A stretch of DNA of 64,000 nt from Polynucleobacter ibericus. GTDB taxonomy: Bacteria; Pseudomonadota; Gammaproteobacteria; Burkholderiales; Burkholderiaceae. Below the pieces are notes generated by a model, which saw only the letters and a list, made by a program, of their open reading frames with translations, was not told the DNA's origin and ran no database searches. Position numbers and translations under genes: made by a program. The stretch covers positions 863,564 through 927,563 of the forward strand of contig NZ_CP061309.1 in assembly GCF_018687955.1 (NCBI RefSeq), written 5' to 3'. Of this stretch, positions 19,001 through 27,411 are shown in pieces. The number at the start of each line of letters is the position of its first letter. The stretch's first letter is position 1.

Positions 19001-19588
19001 AATCTCATCACCGAATAAATCGAGTCGGTAGGGGAGAGTTGACCCCATCGGAAATAAATCAAATAGGCCACCGCGAATACTGTATTCACCGGGTCGCATC
19101 ACGGCGCTTACGGGGTCATAGCCTGCTTGTTGAAGCTGCAGCTTTAACGCGGCTTCATTGAGCTTGTCACCTTGCCTGAAGAAAAAAGTGTGACCAGATA
19201 AAAAATTTGGCGGGCCTAATCTTTGTAGTGCGGTGGTAACGGGCACCAAAACAATGTCGCAACTGCCGTTGAGTAATTCGTAAAGAGTTGCAAGACGCTC
19301 TGAGACCAAATCCTGATGTGGTGAAAAGTGGTCGTAAGGAAGAATTTCCCAATCGGGAAGTAGTCTAGTTTTTAACTTAGGTGCAAACGCAGGAATTTCT
19401 TCTAGAAGACGTTGGGCCTCCTGTGCTTGCGCACAAAAAATGACCATGACTGAAAACTGATCCCGATAGCGTAGGGCGGTTTGGGCTATTAAAGCCGCAT
19501 CTGCAGATCCAACCAGCCCGGAAAAGGTAAAGCGCTGCCCAGCCCGAGGAGCGGGTATAGGGGGTGCTAGATTTAATGCGTCAGACAT
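16046..19588 (-). CDS. mfd: Transcription-repair coupling factor Mfd
   Basis: Removes RNA polymerase stalled at DNA damage and recruits UvrA. The 1180 residues contain the UvrB-like N-terminal module, the CarD-like RNA-polymerase-interaction domain (KIGDPVVHAEHGIGRYQGL), the RecG-like translocase with Walker A GDVGFGKTE and the DEEH box, and the C-terminal TRCF domain. Length is normal for the family. Its ATG lies only 23 bp from the proposed ispD start, so the divergent promoters overlap the coding ends. Confidence 0.97.
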   Translation of the reverse strand: MSDALNLAPPIPAPRAGQRFTFSGLVGSADAALIAQTALRYRDQFSVMVIFCAQAQEAQRLLEEIPAFAPKLKTRLLPDWEILPYDHFSPHQDLVSERLATLYELLNGSCDIVLVPVTTALQRLGPPNFLSGHTFFFRQGDKLNEAALKLQLQQAGYDPVSAVMRPGEYSIRGGLFDLFPMGSTLPYRLDLFGDEIEQIRAFDPDTQRSLYPVKEVRLLPGHEFPFDDASRTAFRGRWREVFEGDPSRCSIYKDANLGIPSAGIESYLPLFFEERSNLFDYFPRSGDPVWLVSIGDAEDTIKGFWKDTLSRYEFLKHDLDRPILPPKELFLDVDEFFTISKSYARLTLEKDGAEKSQFLAVPDIAVHRRDNDPINLLRKVVASEKVRVLVCSDSAGRKESIRQLFDESNSVAGQGGKPLYPLKPEGFDSIADFIKSDSLFGLVTAPLFNGFSWPAENLLVITEAELFTTTARQRRKGKASESADPDMLFKDLSELKIGDPVVHAEHGIGRYQGLVLLNLAPPKEAPIFEEFLHLQYAGQATLYVPVQQLQMVTRYAGSDPDSAPLHQLGSGQWDKAKRKAAQQIRDTAAELLGLYAARAIRKGHAFEFSAHDYAAFAESFGFEETPDQANAIAAVIGDMTSGTPMDRLVCGDVGFGKTEVALRASFVAVMGGKQVAILAPTTLLAEQHVATWKDRFADWPVRIVELSRFKTTKEINSALEAIAKGDADIIIGTHKLLSKETQFANLGLVIVDEEHRFGVRQKDALKALRAEVDILTLTATPIPRTLGMAMEGLREFSIIATAPQKRLAIKTFVRREGDGVIREAVLREIKRGGQVYFLHNEVETIQNRKHALQELIPEARISVAHGQMHERELESVMREFVTQRTNILLCTTIIETGIDVPTANTIIMHRADKFGLAQLHQLRGRVGRSHHQAYAYLLVPDPEALSKQAQLRLNAIQAMEELGSGFYLAMHDLEIRGAGEVLGDKQSGEIHEIGFQLYTEMLNRAVKSLRSGKEPDLLSPLQATTDVNLGLPALLPEDYCPDVHERLSLYKRFAGTHDFSELMGLREELVDRFGDLPDQAKSFYETHRLRLEMTGFGIKKIDATPSSIQIQFIPNPPIDPMKIIQLIQSSKYIQLNGQDKLKVLPQKEREFEKLEQRLDAIRNILRRLNESAVLSSAKVS

Positions 19589-19611
19589 CTGCGCTCATTA
19601 TAGAATCAGGC

Positions 19612-20361
19612 ATGGGTTCTGGAAATCAATCTAACAAGAGGTGCCACGCGCTGTTGCCAACCGCTGGTACTGGATCTCGCTTGGGCGGGGAATTGCCCAA
19701 GCAGTTTCAGCAGTTAGCAGGCAAGCCCATGGTTGCTTATGCGCTAGAGGCGTTTAAAAGCTCCACACAGATTGATTCCATATGGATTGGTGTGAGTCCT
19801 GGCTTTAAAGACAATCCCATTTTGCAGCCACTTGCCGGCATTGACGCAGCTATTCATGTGGTTCCAACGGGGGGCCCAACCAGACAAGAAACTGTGCGAA
19901 ATACCTTGTCTGCAATGATTAAGTTCGGCATTCCAGAGGATGACTGGATTTTGGTCCATGATGCAGCTAGACCCGGGATTACTCCTGCCTTAATTAATAA
20001 ACTCATTACTTCAGTACAAGCTTCTGCTGCTGGCGGTATTTTGGCTGTGCCATTGGCTGATACATTAAAGCAGGCTGATTTAGATTCGGTGATAGCAGGC
20101 AATATCCCGCATTCAGAAAGAACTATTCCACGAGATCACTTATGGCAAGCTCAGACGCCACAGATGTTTGGCTTGAAGCAATTACATGATGCGCTTGAGA
20201 GCGCTATTCGTCTTGAGGCTGATGTGACTGATGAGGCTAGTGCAATTGAATTAGCAGGAGACAGACCTTTATTGATTGAGGGAGCCGCACGCAACTTCAA
20301 AGTGACTCATCCCGCAGACTGGGAGTTAATGCAATTAATCTTAAGCCCCGGTGCAAATTGA
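19612..20361 (+). CDS. ispD: 2-C-methyl-D-erythritol 4-phosphate cytidylyltransferase
   Basis: Third step of the non-mevalonate isoprenoid pathway, transferring CMP from CTP. The 249 residues include the nucleotide-binding LPTAGTGSRLG loop with PKQF and the VHDAARP motif. I chose the ATG at 19612, which gives the expected short leader. The frame is open upstream to 19564, but an earlier start would overlap mfd head to head. No strong Shine-Dalgarno sequence supports either. ispF follows after 12 bp. Confidence 0.93.
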   Translation: MGSGNQSNKRCHALLPTAGTGSRLGGELPKQFQQLAGKPMVAYALEAFKSSTQIDSIWIGVSPGFKDNPILQPLAGIDAAIHVVPTGGPTRQETVRNTLSAMIKFGIPEDDWILVHDAARPGITPALINKLITSVQASAAGGILAVPLADTLKQADLDSVIAGNIPHSERTIPRDHLWQAQTPQMFGLKQLHDALESAIRLEADVTDEASAIELAGDRPLLIEGAARNFKVTHPADWELMQLILSPGAN

Positions 20362-20373
20362 TAAAGAACCTAT

Positions 20374-20877
20374 ATGACTCAAACTAACCCCCACATTCCC
20401 CAATTTCGTATTGGCCAGGGCTACGATGTCCATGCTTTAGTTGCGGATCGAAAGCTGATTCTTGGTGGCGTGCATGTGCCTTACGAAAAAGGCTTATTAG
20501 GCCATTCCGATGCGGATGCCTTGTTGCATGCTTTGACCGATGCCTTATTGGGGGCGGCTGGGTTAAATGATATTGGGCAGTTATTTCCAGATACCGACCC
20601 CCAATTTAAGGATATGGATAGCCGAATCTTGCTCAGAGCGGCCTTGCAAAAGGTACAGGCCGCAGGGTTTCATATTGGCAATGTGGATGCCACGATTATT
20701 TGCCAGAAGCCTAAATTAGCGGATTTTCTACCCGAAATGGTCCGTAATATCGCTACAGATTTGGCTGTAACCCCAAGCCACGTCAATCTCAAAGCGAAGA
20801 CCAACGAATCCCTGGGTCATCTAGGCAGAGGCGAGGGCGTTGCTGTCCATGCGGTAGCTTTGCTCTACAAGGCCTAA
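20374..20877 (+). CDS. ispF: 2-C-methyl-D-erythritol 2,4-cyclodiphosphate synthase
   Basis: Cyclises the product of IspE in the isoprenoid pathway; trimeric zinc enzyme. The 167 residues have the metal ligands Asp18 and His20 in GYDVH, the third ligand His52 within [11 protein letters not shown], and the C-terminal [14 protein letters not shown] segment. Adjacent to ispD as in many proteobacteria. Confidence 0.96.
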   Translation: MTQTNPHIPQFRIGQGYDVHALVADRKLILGGVHVPYEKGLLGHSDADALLHALTDALLGAAGLNDIGQLFPDTDPQFKDMDSRILLRAALQKVQAAGFHIGNVDATIICQKPKLADFLPEMVRNIATDLAVTPSHVNLKAKTNESLGHLGRGEGVAVHAVALLYKA

Positions 20878-20955
20878 AAGATCCTCTAAAACCCTAGGCA
20901 TTGTAGAATTACGGTCTTTAGAGTGAAGTCTAAGCTTGGCAGTTTGCGGATATTC

Positions 20956-21042
20956 GCGAGGATGGCGAAATTGGTAGACGCACCAGGTTTAGGTCCTGAC
21001 GCCAGAAATGGTGTGGGGGTTCGAGTCCCCCTCCTCGCACCA
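20956..21042 (+). tRNA. tRNA-Leu (anticodon UAG)
   Basis: 87 nt with a perfect 7-bp acceptor stem (GCGAGGA with TCCTCGC), encoded CCA, a long class-II variable arm and GTTCGAG in the T loop. The anticodon loop TTTAGGT gives UAG, reading CUA-type leucine codons. The gene lies alone in the 220-bp gap between ispF and tig. Confidence 0.96.
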
Positions 21043-21098
21043 CAAGATTGCTACTTGGCTTGGACTTCACATTTCCAGAATTCAATTAAGAGACGAGA

Positions 21099-22436
21099 AT
21101 GGCTGTGCAGATAGAAAATTTAGGTTCACTAGACCGTAAGATGACTTTGGAATTCGCTCGTGCCGATTTGGCAAAAGCGCGTGATGCCCGTTTAGCTCAA
21201 GTTGGTAAAACCATGAAAATGGCAGGCTTCCGTCCAGGCAAGGTTCCAAAGAACATCATTGAAAAACAACACGGTATGCAAGTGGACTTTGAGCTCCAGT
21301 TTGATAAAGCCGCAGAACTCTTTTATGAGCAAGCTCAAAAGGCGGGTGTTGCTTTAGCAGGTCAACCTCGTTTAGAGCCAAAGAGTGAACTCGATGCAGA
21401 GCAGGTTGTTTTTGACGCCTTCTTTGAAGTATTGCCGGAAGTGAAGATCGGCGACTTTAGTAGTGCTGAAGTAACTAAATACACAACCGACATTGGCGAA
21501 GCTGAAATCGATCGTGCTCTAGATGTATTACGTAAGCAGCAAGTGCACTACCACACTCGCGGTGAGGCCGGTGCCCACGGTGATGGCGGTTCAAATACTG
21601 CTGCGCAAAGTGGTGACCAAGTGGTTATCGATTTTGTTGGCAAAATTGATGGCGTTGAGTTCGCTGGTGGCAAAGCAGAGAATTTTGAATTTGTATTAGG
21701 CGAAGGTCGCATGCTTCCTGAGTTTGAGGCAGCAACTTTAGGTCTCAAAGCAGGCGAGAGCAAATCATTCCCATTAGCTTTCCCCGAGGATTACCACGGT
21801 AAAGATGTTGCAGGCAAAACTGCTGAGTTCACTATTACTGTGAAGTCCGTCAATTGGCCACATCTACCAGCAGTTGATGATGCGTTTGCATTGTCTTTGG
21901 GTGTTACTGAAGGTGGCGTCGCTAAAATGCGTTCTGAAGTAAAAGAAAATTTAGATCGTGAAGTGAAGCGTCGTATTACTTCTTTGTTGAAAAATGAAGT
22001 AATGGATAAACTTAACGCTTTATGCGAACTAGATGTTCCTAAATCTTTGGTGGCGTCCGAGCAAGAACGTTTGGTTGAAAATGCACGTCAAGATTTGATG
22101 CAGCGTGGTGTTCCAAATGCAAAAGATGCGCCAATTCCTGTGGAGATCTTTGCTGAGCAAGCTACCAAGCGCGTCCGTCTTGGCTTGATCCTGAGCGAAT
22201 TGGTGAAAAAACAAAACTTGGCTGCCACTGCCGATCAAATTAAGGCTGAAATCGACGAGCAGGCTGCAACTTACGAAGATCCTAAAGAGGTAGTTCGTTG
22301 GTTCTACAGCAATCCAAGTCGCTTGAAGGATATCGAGAATCTTGTTCTTGAAGATAATGTAATCAAGTATTTCACATCACAGGCTAAAGTAAGCGACAAG
22401 GCCGTTAGCTTTGAAGAGCTCAGCAAGCTAAACTAA
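21099..22436 (+). CDS. tig: Trigger factor
   Basis: Ribosome-bound chaperone and prolyl isomerase that meets nascent chains. The 445 residues have the ribosome-binding domain with the GFRPGKVP signature (about 43-50), an FKBP-type PPIase domain (about 160-245) and the C-terminal chaperone arms. A small Gly/His-rich insertion (about 153-165) lies before the PPIase domain. It leads the tig-clpP-clpX cluster, the widespread proteostasis order. Confidence 0.96.
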   Translation: MAVQIENLGSLDRKMTLEFARADLAKARDARLAQVGKTMKMAGFRPGKVPKNIIEKQHGMQVDFELQFDKAAELFYEQAQKAGVALAGQPRLEPKSELDAEQVVFDAFFEVLPEVKIGDFSSAEVTKYTTDIGEAEIDRALDVLRKQQVHYHTRGEAGAHGDGGSNTAAQSGDQVVIDFVGKIDGVEFAGGKAENFEFVLGEGRMLPEFEAATLGLKAGESKSFPLAFPEDYHGKDVAGKTAEFTITVKSVNWPHLPAVDDAFALSLGVTEGGVAKMRSEVKENLDREVKRRITSLLKNEVMDKLNALCELDVPKSLVASEQERLVENARQDLMQRGVPNAKDAPIPVEIFAEQATKRVRLGLILSELVKKQNLAATADQIKAEIDEQAATYEDPKEVVRWFYSNPSRLKDIENLVLEDNVIKYFTSQAKVSDKAVSFEELSKLN

Positions 22437-22478
22437 GTTATTCACTAAGTCATCCATTTACCTATAAGAGGTTTCAAA

Positions 22479-23108
22479 ATGATCTACAACCATTCTCAGT
22501 CTGAAAATCTAGAACCAAAAGGCTTGGGCTTGGTTCCTATGGTGATTGAAACCTCTGGTAGAGGTGAGCGTGCTTACGACATCTACTCTAGATTGTTACG
22601 TGAGCGTGTTGTGTTTTTAGTTGGCGAAGTGAATGACCAAACTGCAAACTTGGTGATTGCGCAATTGCTATTTCTTGAGAGTGAAAATCCAGACAAAGAA
22701 ATTTCTCTGTATATCAATTCTCCTGGCGGCTCAGTATCGGCTGGCTTAGCCATCTACGACACTATGCAATTTATTAAGCCTCATGTCAGCACATTGTGCA
22801 TGGGCATGGCTGCCAGTATGGGCGCATTTTTATTATGTGCCGGCGAAAAAGGTAAGCGCTATGCATTGCCTAATTCTCGCGTCATGATTCACCAGCCATT
22901 AGGCGGTGCCCGTGGTCAAGCCTCTGATATTGAGATTCAAGCTCGTGAGATTTTGTACTTGCGTGAACGTCTTAACAAAATTTTGTCTGACCGCACTGGT
23001 CAATCGATTGAAACGATTGCTAAAGATACTGATCGTGATAACTTCATGTCAGCAGATCAAGCGCGTGAGTATGGCTTGATTGATAAGGTCATCGAGAAGC
23101 GCCCTTAA
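22479..23108 (+). CDS. clpP: ATP-dependent Clp protease proteolytic subunit
   Basis: Serine protease that forms the double-heptamer chamber used with ClpX or ClpA. The 209 residues carry the triad Ser113 (GMAASMGA), His138 (MIHQP) and Asp187 (TDRDNF). The N-terminal propeptide is of normal length. AGAGG precedes the ATG by 8 nt. Located between tig and clpX. Confidence 0.97.
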   Translation: MIYNHSQSENLEPKGLGLVPMVIETSGRGERAYDIYSRLLRERVVFLVGEVNDQTANLVIAQLLFLESENPDKEISLYINSPGGSVSAGLAIYDTMQFIKPHVSTLCMGMAASMGAFLLCAGEKGKRYALPNSRVMIHQPLGGARGQASDIEIQAREILYLRERLNKILSDRTGQSIETIAKDTDRDNFMSADQAREYGLIDKVIEKRP

Positions 23109-23136
23109 TCCGTATTAGAAATTTACTGAGCCCATT

Positions 23137-24498
23137 TTGAGCGATACAAACACTACTAATTCAGCAGATAAAGTTCTACATTGCTCCTTTTGTGGCAAAA
23201 GTCAGAATGAAGTTAAGAAACTCATTGCTGGCCCTTCTGTATTTATTTGCGATGAATGCATTGATCTTTGTACAGACATTATTCAGGAAGAAATTGCTAA
23301 GCTTCCTAAGGAAGAGGGCGATGATTCCTTGCCAACCCCTCATCAAATTCGTGAGAACTTAGATCAGTATGTGATTGGTCAAGATCATGCCAAGAAAACC
23401 CTTGCGGTTGCTGTTTATAACCACTACAAGCGTTTGCAGTATTTGCCTAAGCCTAAAAAGGAGAAGTTGGACAAAGACGGCAAGCCTGTAGAGGGTGCTG
23501 ATAAGAAAGAATCCAAGCTTCCAGCCAAGGCAATGGTCGATGGTGTTGAGTTGGCTAAGAGTAATATTTTGTTGATTGGACCGACCGGTTCAGGTAAAAC
23601 ATTATTAGCGCAGACATTGGCACGCATGTTGGACGTGCCATTTGTGATGGCAGATGCTACCACCTTAACTGAAGCTGGTTATGTTGGTGAAGACGTTGAA
23701 AACATCATTCAAAAATTATTACAAGCTTGCGATTACAACGTTGAAAAAGCTCAACGTGGAATTGTTTACATTGATGAGATCGATAAGATCTCCCGTAAAT
23801 CAGATAACCCATCAATTACTCGTGACGTATCTGGCGAAGGTGTCCAACAAGCATTGTTAAAGTTGGTTGAAGGTACGATGGCTTCTGTTCCACCCCAAGG
23901 TGGACGCAAGCATCCTAACCAAGACTTTCTTCAGGTCGATACAACGAATATTTTGTTTATTTGCGGCGGTGCATTTGACGGCCTCGAAAAAGTGATTCAG
24001 CAGCGCACTGCTAAAACTGGCATTGGTTTTAACGCTACCGTTCCAGGCAAAGATGATCGAGGCGTAAGTGATCTCTTAATTGAAGTGGAGCCAGAGGATT
24101 TGATTAAGTTTGGTTTGATTCCAGAGTTAATTGGTCGTTTGCCAGTAGTTGCTACTTTGGCTCAATTGGATGAAGAGGCACTGATTCAGATATTGACTGA
24201 GCCTAAAAATGCCTTGGTTAAGCAATATCAAGCTTTGCTCACCATGGAAGGTTCCGAGCTTGAAGTGCGTCGTGAAGCACTGTCTGCTATTGCTAAGAAG
24301 GCTATTGCGCGCAAAACGGGTGCTCGTGGCCTGAGATCAATTCTTGAAGGTTCTTTGATGGATGTGATGTATGACCTCCCATCCCTTAAGAATGTCCAAA
24401 AGGTCGTTATCGACGAAAGCAGCATTGCTGAAGGTGGAAAGCCGCTTTTGGTCTATAAACAAGATGCTGAACAGGCTGATTTGAGCAAAAAAGCCTAA
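23137..24498 (+). CDS. clpX: ATP-dependent Clp protease ATP-binding subunit ClpX
   Basis: AAA+ unfoldase that feeds substrates to ClpP. The 453 residues have the N-terminal zinc-binding domain (Cys16, Cys19, Cys38, Cys41), Walker A GPTGSGKT (148-155), a Walker B with DEID, and the [10 protein letters not shown] pore-region motif. The start codon is TTG, with a weak GAG 8 nt before it. A strong terminator follows directly, ending the tig-clpP-clpX unit before lon. Confidence 0.96.
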   Translation: MSDTNTTNSADKVLHCSFCGKSQNEVKKLIAGPSVFICDECIDLCTDIIQEEIAKLPKEEGDDSLPTPHQIRENLDQYVIGQDHAKKTLAVAVYNHYKRLQYLPKPKKEKLDKDGKPVEGADKKESKLPAKAMVDGVELAKSNILLIGPTGSGKTLLAQTLARMLDVPFVMADATTLTEAGYVGEDVENIIQKLLQACDYNVEKAQRGIVYIDEIDKISRKSDNPSITRDVSGEGVQQALLKLVEGTMASVPPQGGRKHPNQDFLQVDTTNILFICGGAFDGLEKVIQQRTAKTGIGFNATVPGKDDRGVSDLLIEVEPEDLIKFGLIPELIGRLPVVATLAQLDEEALIQILTEPKNALVKQYQALLTMEGSELEVRREALSAIAKKAIARKTGARGLRSILEGSLMDVMYDLPSLKNVQKVVIDESSIAEGGKPLLVYKQDAEQADLSKKA

Positions 24499-24522
24499 AT
24501 TCTTAGGGTTTTTGCTATTTTT

Positions 24523-24544
24523 GGGGCATTTTTGCCCCTTTTTT
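24523..24544 (+). terminator. Intrinsic terminator after clpX
   Basis: GGGGC pairs with GCCCC around a 6-base loop and is followed by six T residues. It separates clpX from lon. Confidence 0.88.
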
Positions 24545-24556
24545 GTCTTTTTACCC

Positions 24557-24585
24557 CTTGTTTTTCTCTAAAGTCTACCCATATA
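24557..24585 (+). promoter_or_regulatory. Candidate sigma-32 (RpoH) heat-shock promoter of lon
   Basis: CTTGTTT (24557-24563) and CCCATATA (24578-24585) are 14 bp apart. This matches the heat-shock pattern CTTGAAA-N13-15-CCCCATNT in spacing and most bases, and it lies about 100 bp upstream of lon. Confidence 0.5.
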
Positions 24586-24687
24586 GGTAGTATGCTACTC
24601 ATGAATAATGTCTGTATTTAGTGGCTAATGATTTAATTACTACTAATGATGACTTTTGAGGTTTGATTACTTTGGAGGATTTGCCCC

Positions 24688-27120
24688 ATGCCTGGCCACT
24701 TATTACTACCCTCTGAACCGATTCAACTACCTTTACTCCCTTTGCGGGATGTAGTTGTATTTCCTCATATGGTGATCCCATTGTTTGTGGGTCGTCCAAA
24801 ATCGATTAAAGCCCTAGAGGCAGCCATGGAAACTGGCAAAAACGTCCTTTTAGTAGCGCAAAAAACTGCCGCTAAGGATGAGCCTGTTATTGAAGATCTC
24901 TATGAAGTCGGCTGTATTGCCAATATTCTGCAGATGCTCAAATTGCCTGATGGCACTGTTAAAGTTTTGGTTGAGGGTGTACAACGTGCAGAAGTTAGTC
25001 AGATTGAGGATAGCCTTGGCTACTTTAACTGCGAAGCAACGCCAACACCAATCAATGCAATTGATGCGCATGAGACCGAAGCCTTGCGTCGCGCAATCAT
25101 GGCGCAGTTTGATCAATACGTAAAACTGAATAAAAAAGTACCCCAAGAGATCTTGTCTTCCTTAGGCGGTATTGATGACCCAAGTCGCTTAGCAGATACC
25201 ATCTGCGCTCATCTGCCAGTAAAGCTCGAGCAAAAGCAACGTTTGTTGGAGATGACTGATGTTGTGCAACGCTTAGAGAGCTTGCTTGCAGATCTCGAGA
25301 GTGAGATCGATATCTTGCAAGTAGAGAAGCGCATTCGTGGTCGAGTGAAGCGCCAGATGGAGAAGAGTCAGCGCGAGTACTACTTGAATGAGCAAGTCAA
25401 AGCGATTCAGAAGGAGTTGGGCGAAGGTGAGGAGGGTGCTGATCTCGAGGAACTTGAGAAACGCATTAAAGCTGCACGCATGCCGAAGGAGGCTTTAAAG
25501 AAAGCCGAGTCTGAACTTAAAAAACTCAAGCTGATGTCACCGATGTCGGCTGAGGCAACAGTTATTCGCAACTTTATTGATACCTTAGTAAATTTGCCTT
25601 GGAAGAAAAAAACCAAGATTAACAACGACCTTACTAATGCTGAAAAGGTATTGGATGAAGATCATTACGGCCTGGATAAAGTTAAAGAACGTATTTTGGA
25701 ATACCTCGCCGTTCAACAACGTGTTGACCGCGTGAAGGCTCCTATTCTTTGTTTAGTTGGCCCTCCTGGTGTTGGTAAAACATCTCTTGGTCAATCGATC
25801 GCGCGTGCTACCAATAGGAAGTTTGTACGTATGGCTTTAGGTGGTGTGCGTGATGAATCCGAGATTCGCGGTCACCGTCGTACCTATATTGGTTCGATGC
25901 CTGGAAAGATTCTGTCAAGCCTTACTAAGGTTGGTGTTCGTAATCCCTTATTCCTTTTGGATGAAGTTGACAAGATGGGTATGGACTTCCGCGGCGATCC
26001 TGCAAGTGCGCTGTTGGAGGTTTTAGATCCCGAGCAAAACCATACTTTTCAAGATCACTACGTCGAGGTTGATTTTGATCTCTCTGATGTGATGTTCGTC
26101 GCAACTTCAAACTCCTTAAATATTCCAGGTCCATTATTAGATCGTCTGGAAATCATTCGTTTGGCTGGTTATACGGAAGATGAAAAAACCAGTATTGCCA
26201 TTAATTATTTGATTCCTAAACAAATCAAGAACAATGGACTTAAAAAAGACGAGCTGAAGATCGAAGATAGCGCAGTACGCAACATGATCCGCTATTACAC
26301 CCGTGAGGCGGGTGTTCGCTCTCTAGAGCGTGAAATTAGCAAAATTTGCCGAAAAGTAGTAAAGCTTTTGCTCTTAAAGAAAGAGGCTGCACCCGTAGTA
26401 GTCAATGCAGATAATTTGGAGAAATTCCTATCGGTACGTATGTATGACTTTGGTTTGGCTGGTAAAGAAAATCAGATCGGTCAGGTAACTGGTTTGGCAT
26501 GGACTGAAGTGGGCGGAGATTTGCTTACGATTGAGGCTGCAGTAATGCCAGGCAAGGGTGTCATTACTCGCACCGGTTCCATTGGTGACGTGATGAAGGA
26601 GTCTGTTGAGGCGGCACGTACCGTGGTTCGTTCTAGAGCAAAACGCCTTGGCATAAGTGATGAGTCTTTTGAGAAGAAGGATATTCATATTCACTTCCCG
26701 GATGGTGCAACTCCTAAGGATGGTCCATCTGCTGGCATTGCAATTACAACTGCTCTCGTATCCGTCTTTACTGGAATCCCCATTCGCTCGGACGTTGCCA
26801 TGACTGGTGAAATTACTCTACGGGGAGAGGTCTTGCCAATCGGTGGATTAAAAGAAAAGCTTCTGGCAGCTCATCGCGGTGGAATTAAATTAGCTTTGAT
26901 CCCAGAAGAGAACGTCAAGGATTTGATTGATATTCCAGACAACGTCAAAAACGCGATTGAGATTATTCCAGTGCGCTGGATTGATAAAGTCCTCGAGTTA
27001 GCATTAGAACGTATGCCCGAGGCTCTGCCAGATCCTACCCCTGAAGAGCTTGCTAAAAAGGCTGCAGAAGCCAGTAAAGCAAGAGAAAAGGGCGCTTCTG
27101 TGGACGTTCTTAAGCACTGA
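24688..27120 (+). CDS. lon: ATP-dependent protease Lon
   Basis: Cytoplasmic quality-control protease. The 810 residues include the N-terminal substrate-binding LAN domain (LPLRDVVVFPHMVIP), the AAA+ module with Walker A GPPGVGKT (358-365), and the protease domain with the Ser681-Lys724 dyad (PKDGPSAG, GGLKEK). GGAGG lies 11 nt before the ATG. Transcription is independent of clpX because a terminator and a heat-shock-like promoter lie between them. Confidence 0.97.
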   Translation: MPGHLLLPSEPIQLPLLPLRDVVVFPHMVIPLFVGRPKSIKALEAAMETGKNVLLVAQKTAAKDEPVIEDLYEVGCIANILQMLKLPDGTVKVLVEGVQRAEVSQIEDSLGYFNCEATPTPINAIDAHETEALRRAIMAQFDQYVKLNKKVPQEILSSLGGIDDPSRLADTICAHLPVKLEQKQRLLEMTDVVQRLESLLADLESEIDILQVEKRIRGRVKRQMEKSQREYYLNEQVKAIQKELGEGEEGADLEELEKRIKAARMPKEALKKAESELKKLKLMSPMSAEATVIRNFIDTLVNLPWKKKTKINNDLTNAEKVLDEDHYGLDKVKERILEYLAVQQRVDRVKAPILCLVGPPGVGKTSLGQSIARATNRKFVRMALGGVRDESEIRGHRRTYIGSMPGKILSSLTKVGVRNPLFLLDEVDKMGMDFRGDPASALLEVLDPEQNHTFQDHYVEVDFDLSDVMFVATSNSLNIPGPLLDRLEIIRLAGYTEDEKTSIAINYLIPKQIKNNGLKKDELKIEDSAVRNMIRYYTREAGVRSLEREISKICRKVVKLLLLKKEAAPVVVNADNLEKFLSVRMYDFGLAGKENQIGQVTGLAWTEVGGDLLTIEAAVMPGKGVITRTGSIGDVMKESVEAARTVVRSRAKRLGISDESFEKKDIHIHFPDGATPKDGPSAGIAITTALVSVFTGIPIRSDVAMTGEITLRGEVLPIGGLKEKLLAAHRGGIKLALIPEENVKDLIDIPDNVKNAIEIIPVRWIDKVLELALERMPEALPDPTPEELAKKAAEASKAREKGASVDVLKH

Positions 27121-27137
27121 AAGTAGAGTGATTTTCT

Positions 27138-27172
27138 GCTAAATCCATCTCATCCATTGAGATCGGTTTAGC
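27138..27172 (+). terminator. Long hairpin just after lon
   Basis: GCTAAATC-C-ATCTCA pairs with TGAGAT-C-GGTTTAGC: 14 pairs including one G-T, one mismatch and a 5-6-base loop. There is no T run after it, so it is either a factor-assisted terminator or an mRNA 3'-end stabiliser. Confidence 0.5.
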
Positions 27173-27227
27173 GGGAATTTCACCCAAAAACCCGTGCTTA
27201 GGTTACAATCTCAGCTGTAATAATTTG

Positions 27228-27303
27228 GGGCGCTTAGCTCAGTTGGTAGAGCGTCTGCCTTACACGCAGAATGTCGGGAGTTCGAGCCTCTCAGCGCCCA
27301 CCA
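27228..27303 (+). tRNA. tRNA-Val (anticodon UAC)
   Basis: 76 nt with a perfect acceptor stem (GGGCGCT with AGCGCCC), encoded CCA, the TAGCTCAGTTGGTAGAGC D arm and the anticodon loop CTTACAC, giving UAC. It lies between lon and the PpiD-like gene. Confidence 0.97.
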
Positions 27304-27411
27304 AACTATTACCTTCAATACTTATTCCCCGCCTACTCTGGCATTTAATACCGAGCAGCTTCACCCCTAGTACACTCGTGTTATTGAAAATTTTTACTAG
27401 CGAACTTATAC

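Noticed and set aside
20923-21114. A short open frame across tRNA-Leu
   Set aside because: It runs through a complete, well-folded tRNA gene and into tig. Not a protein gene.
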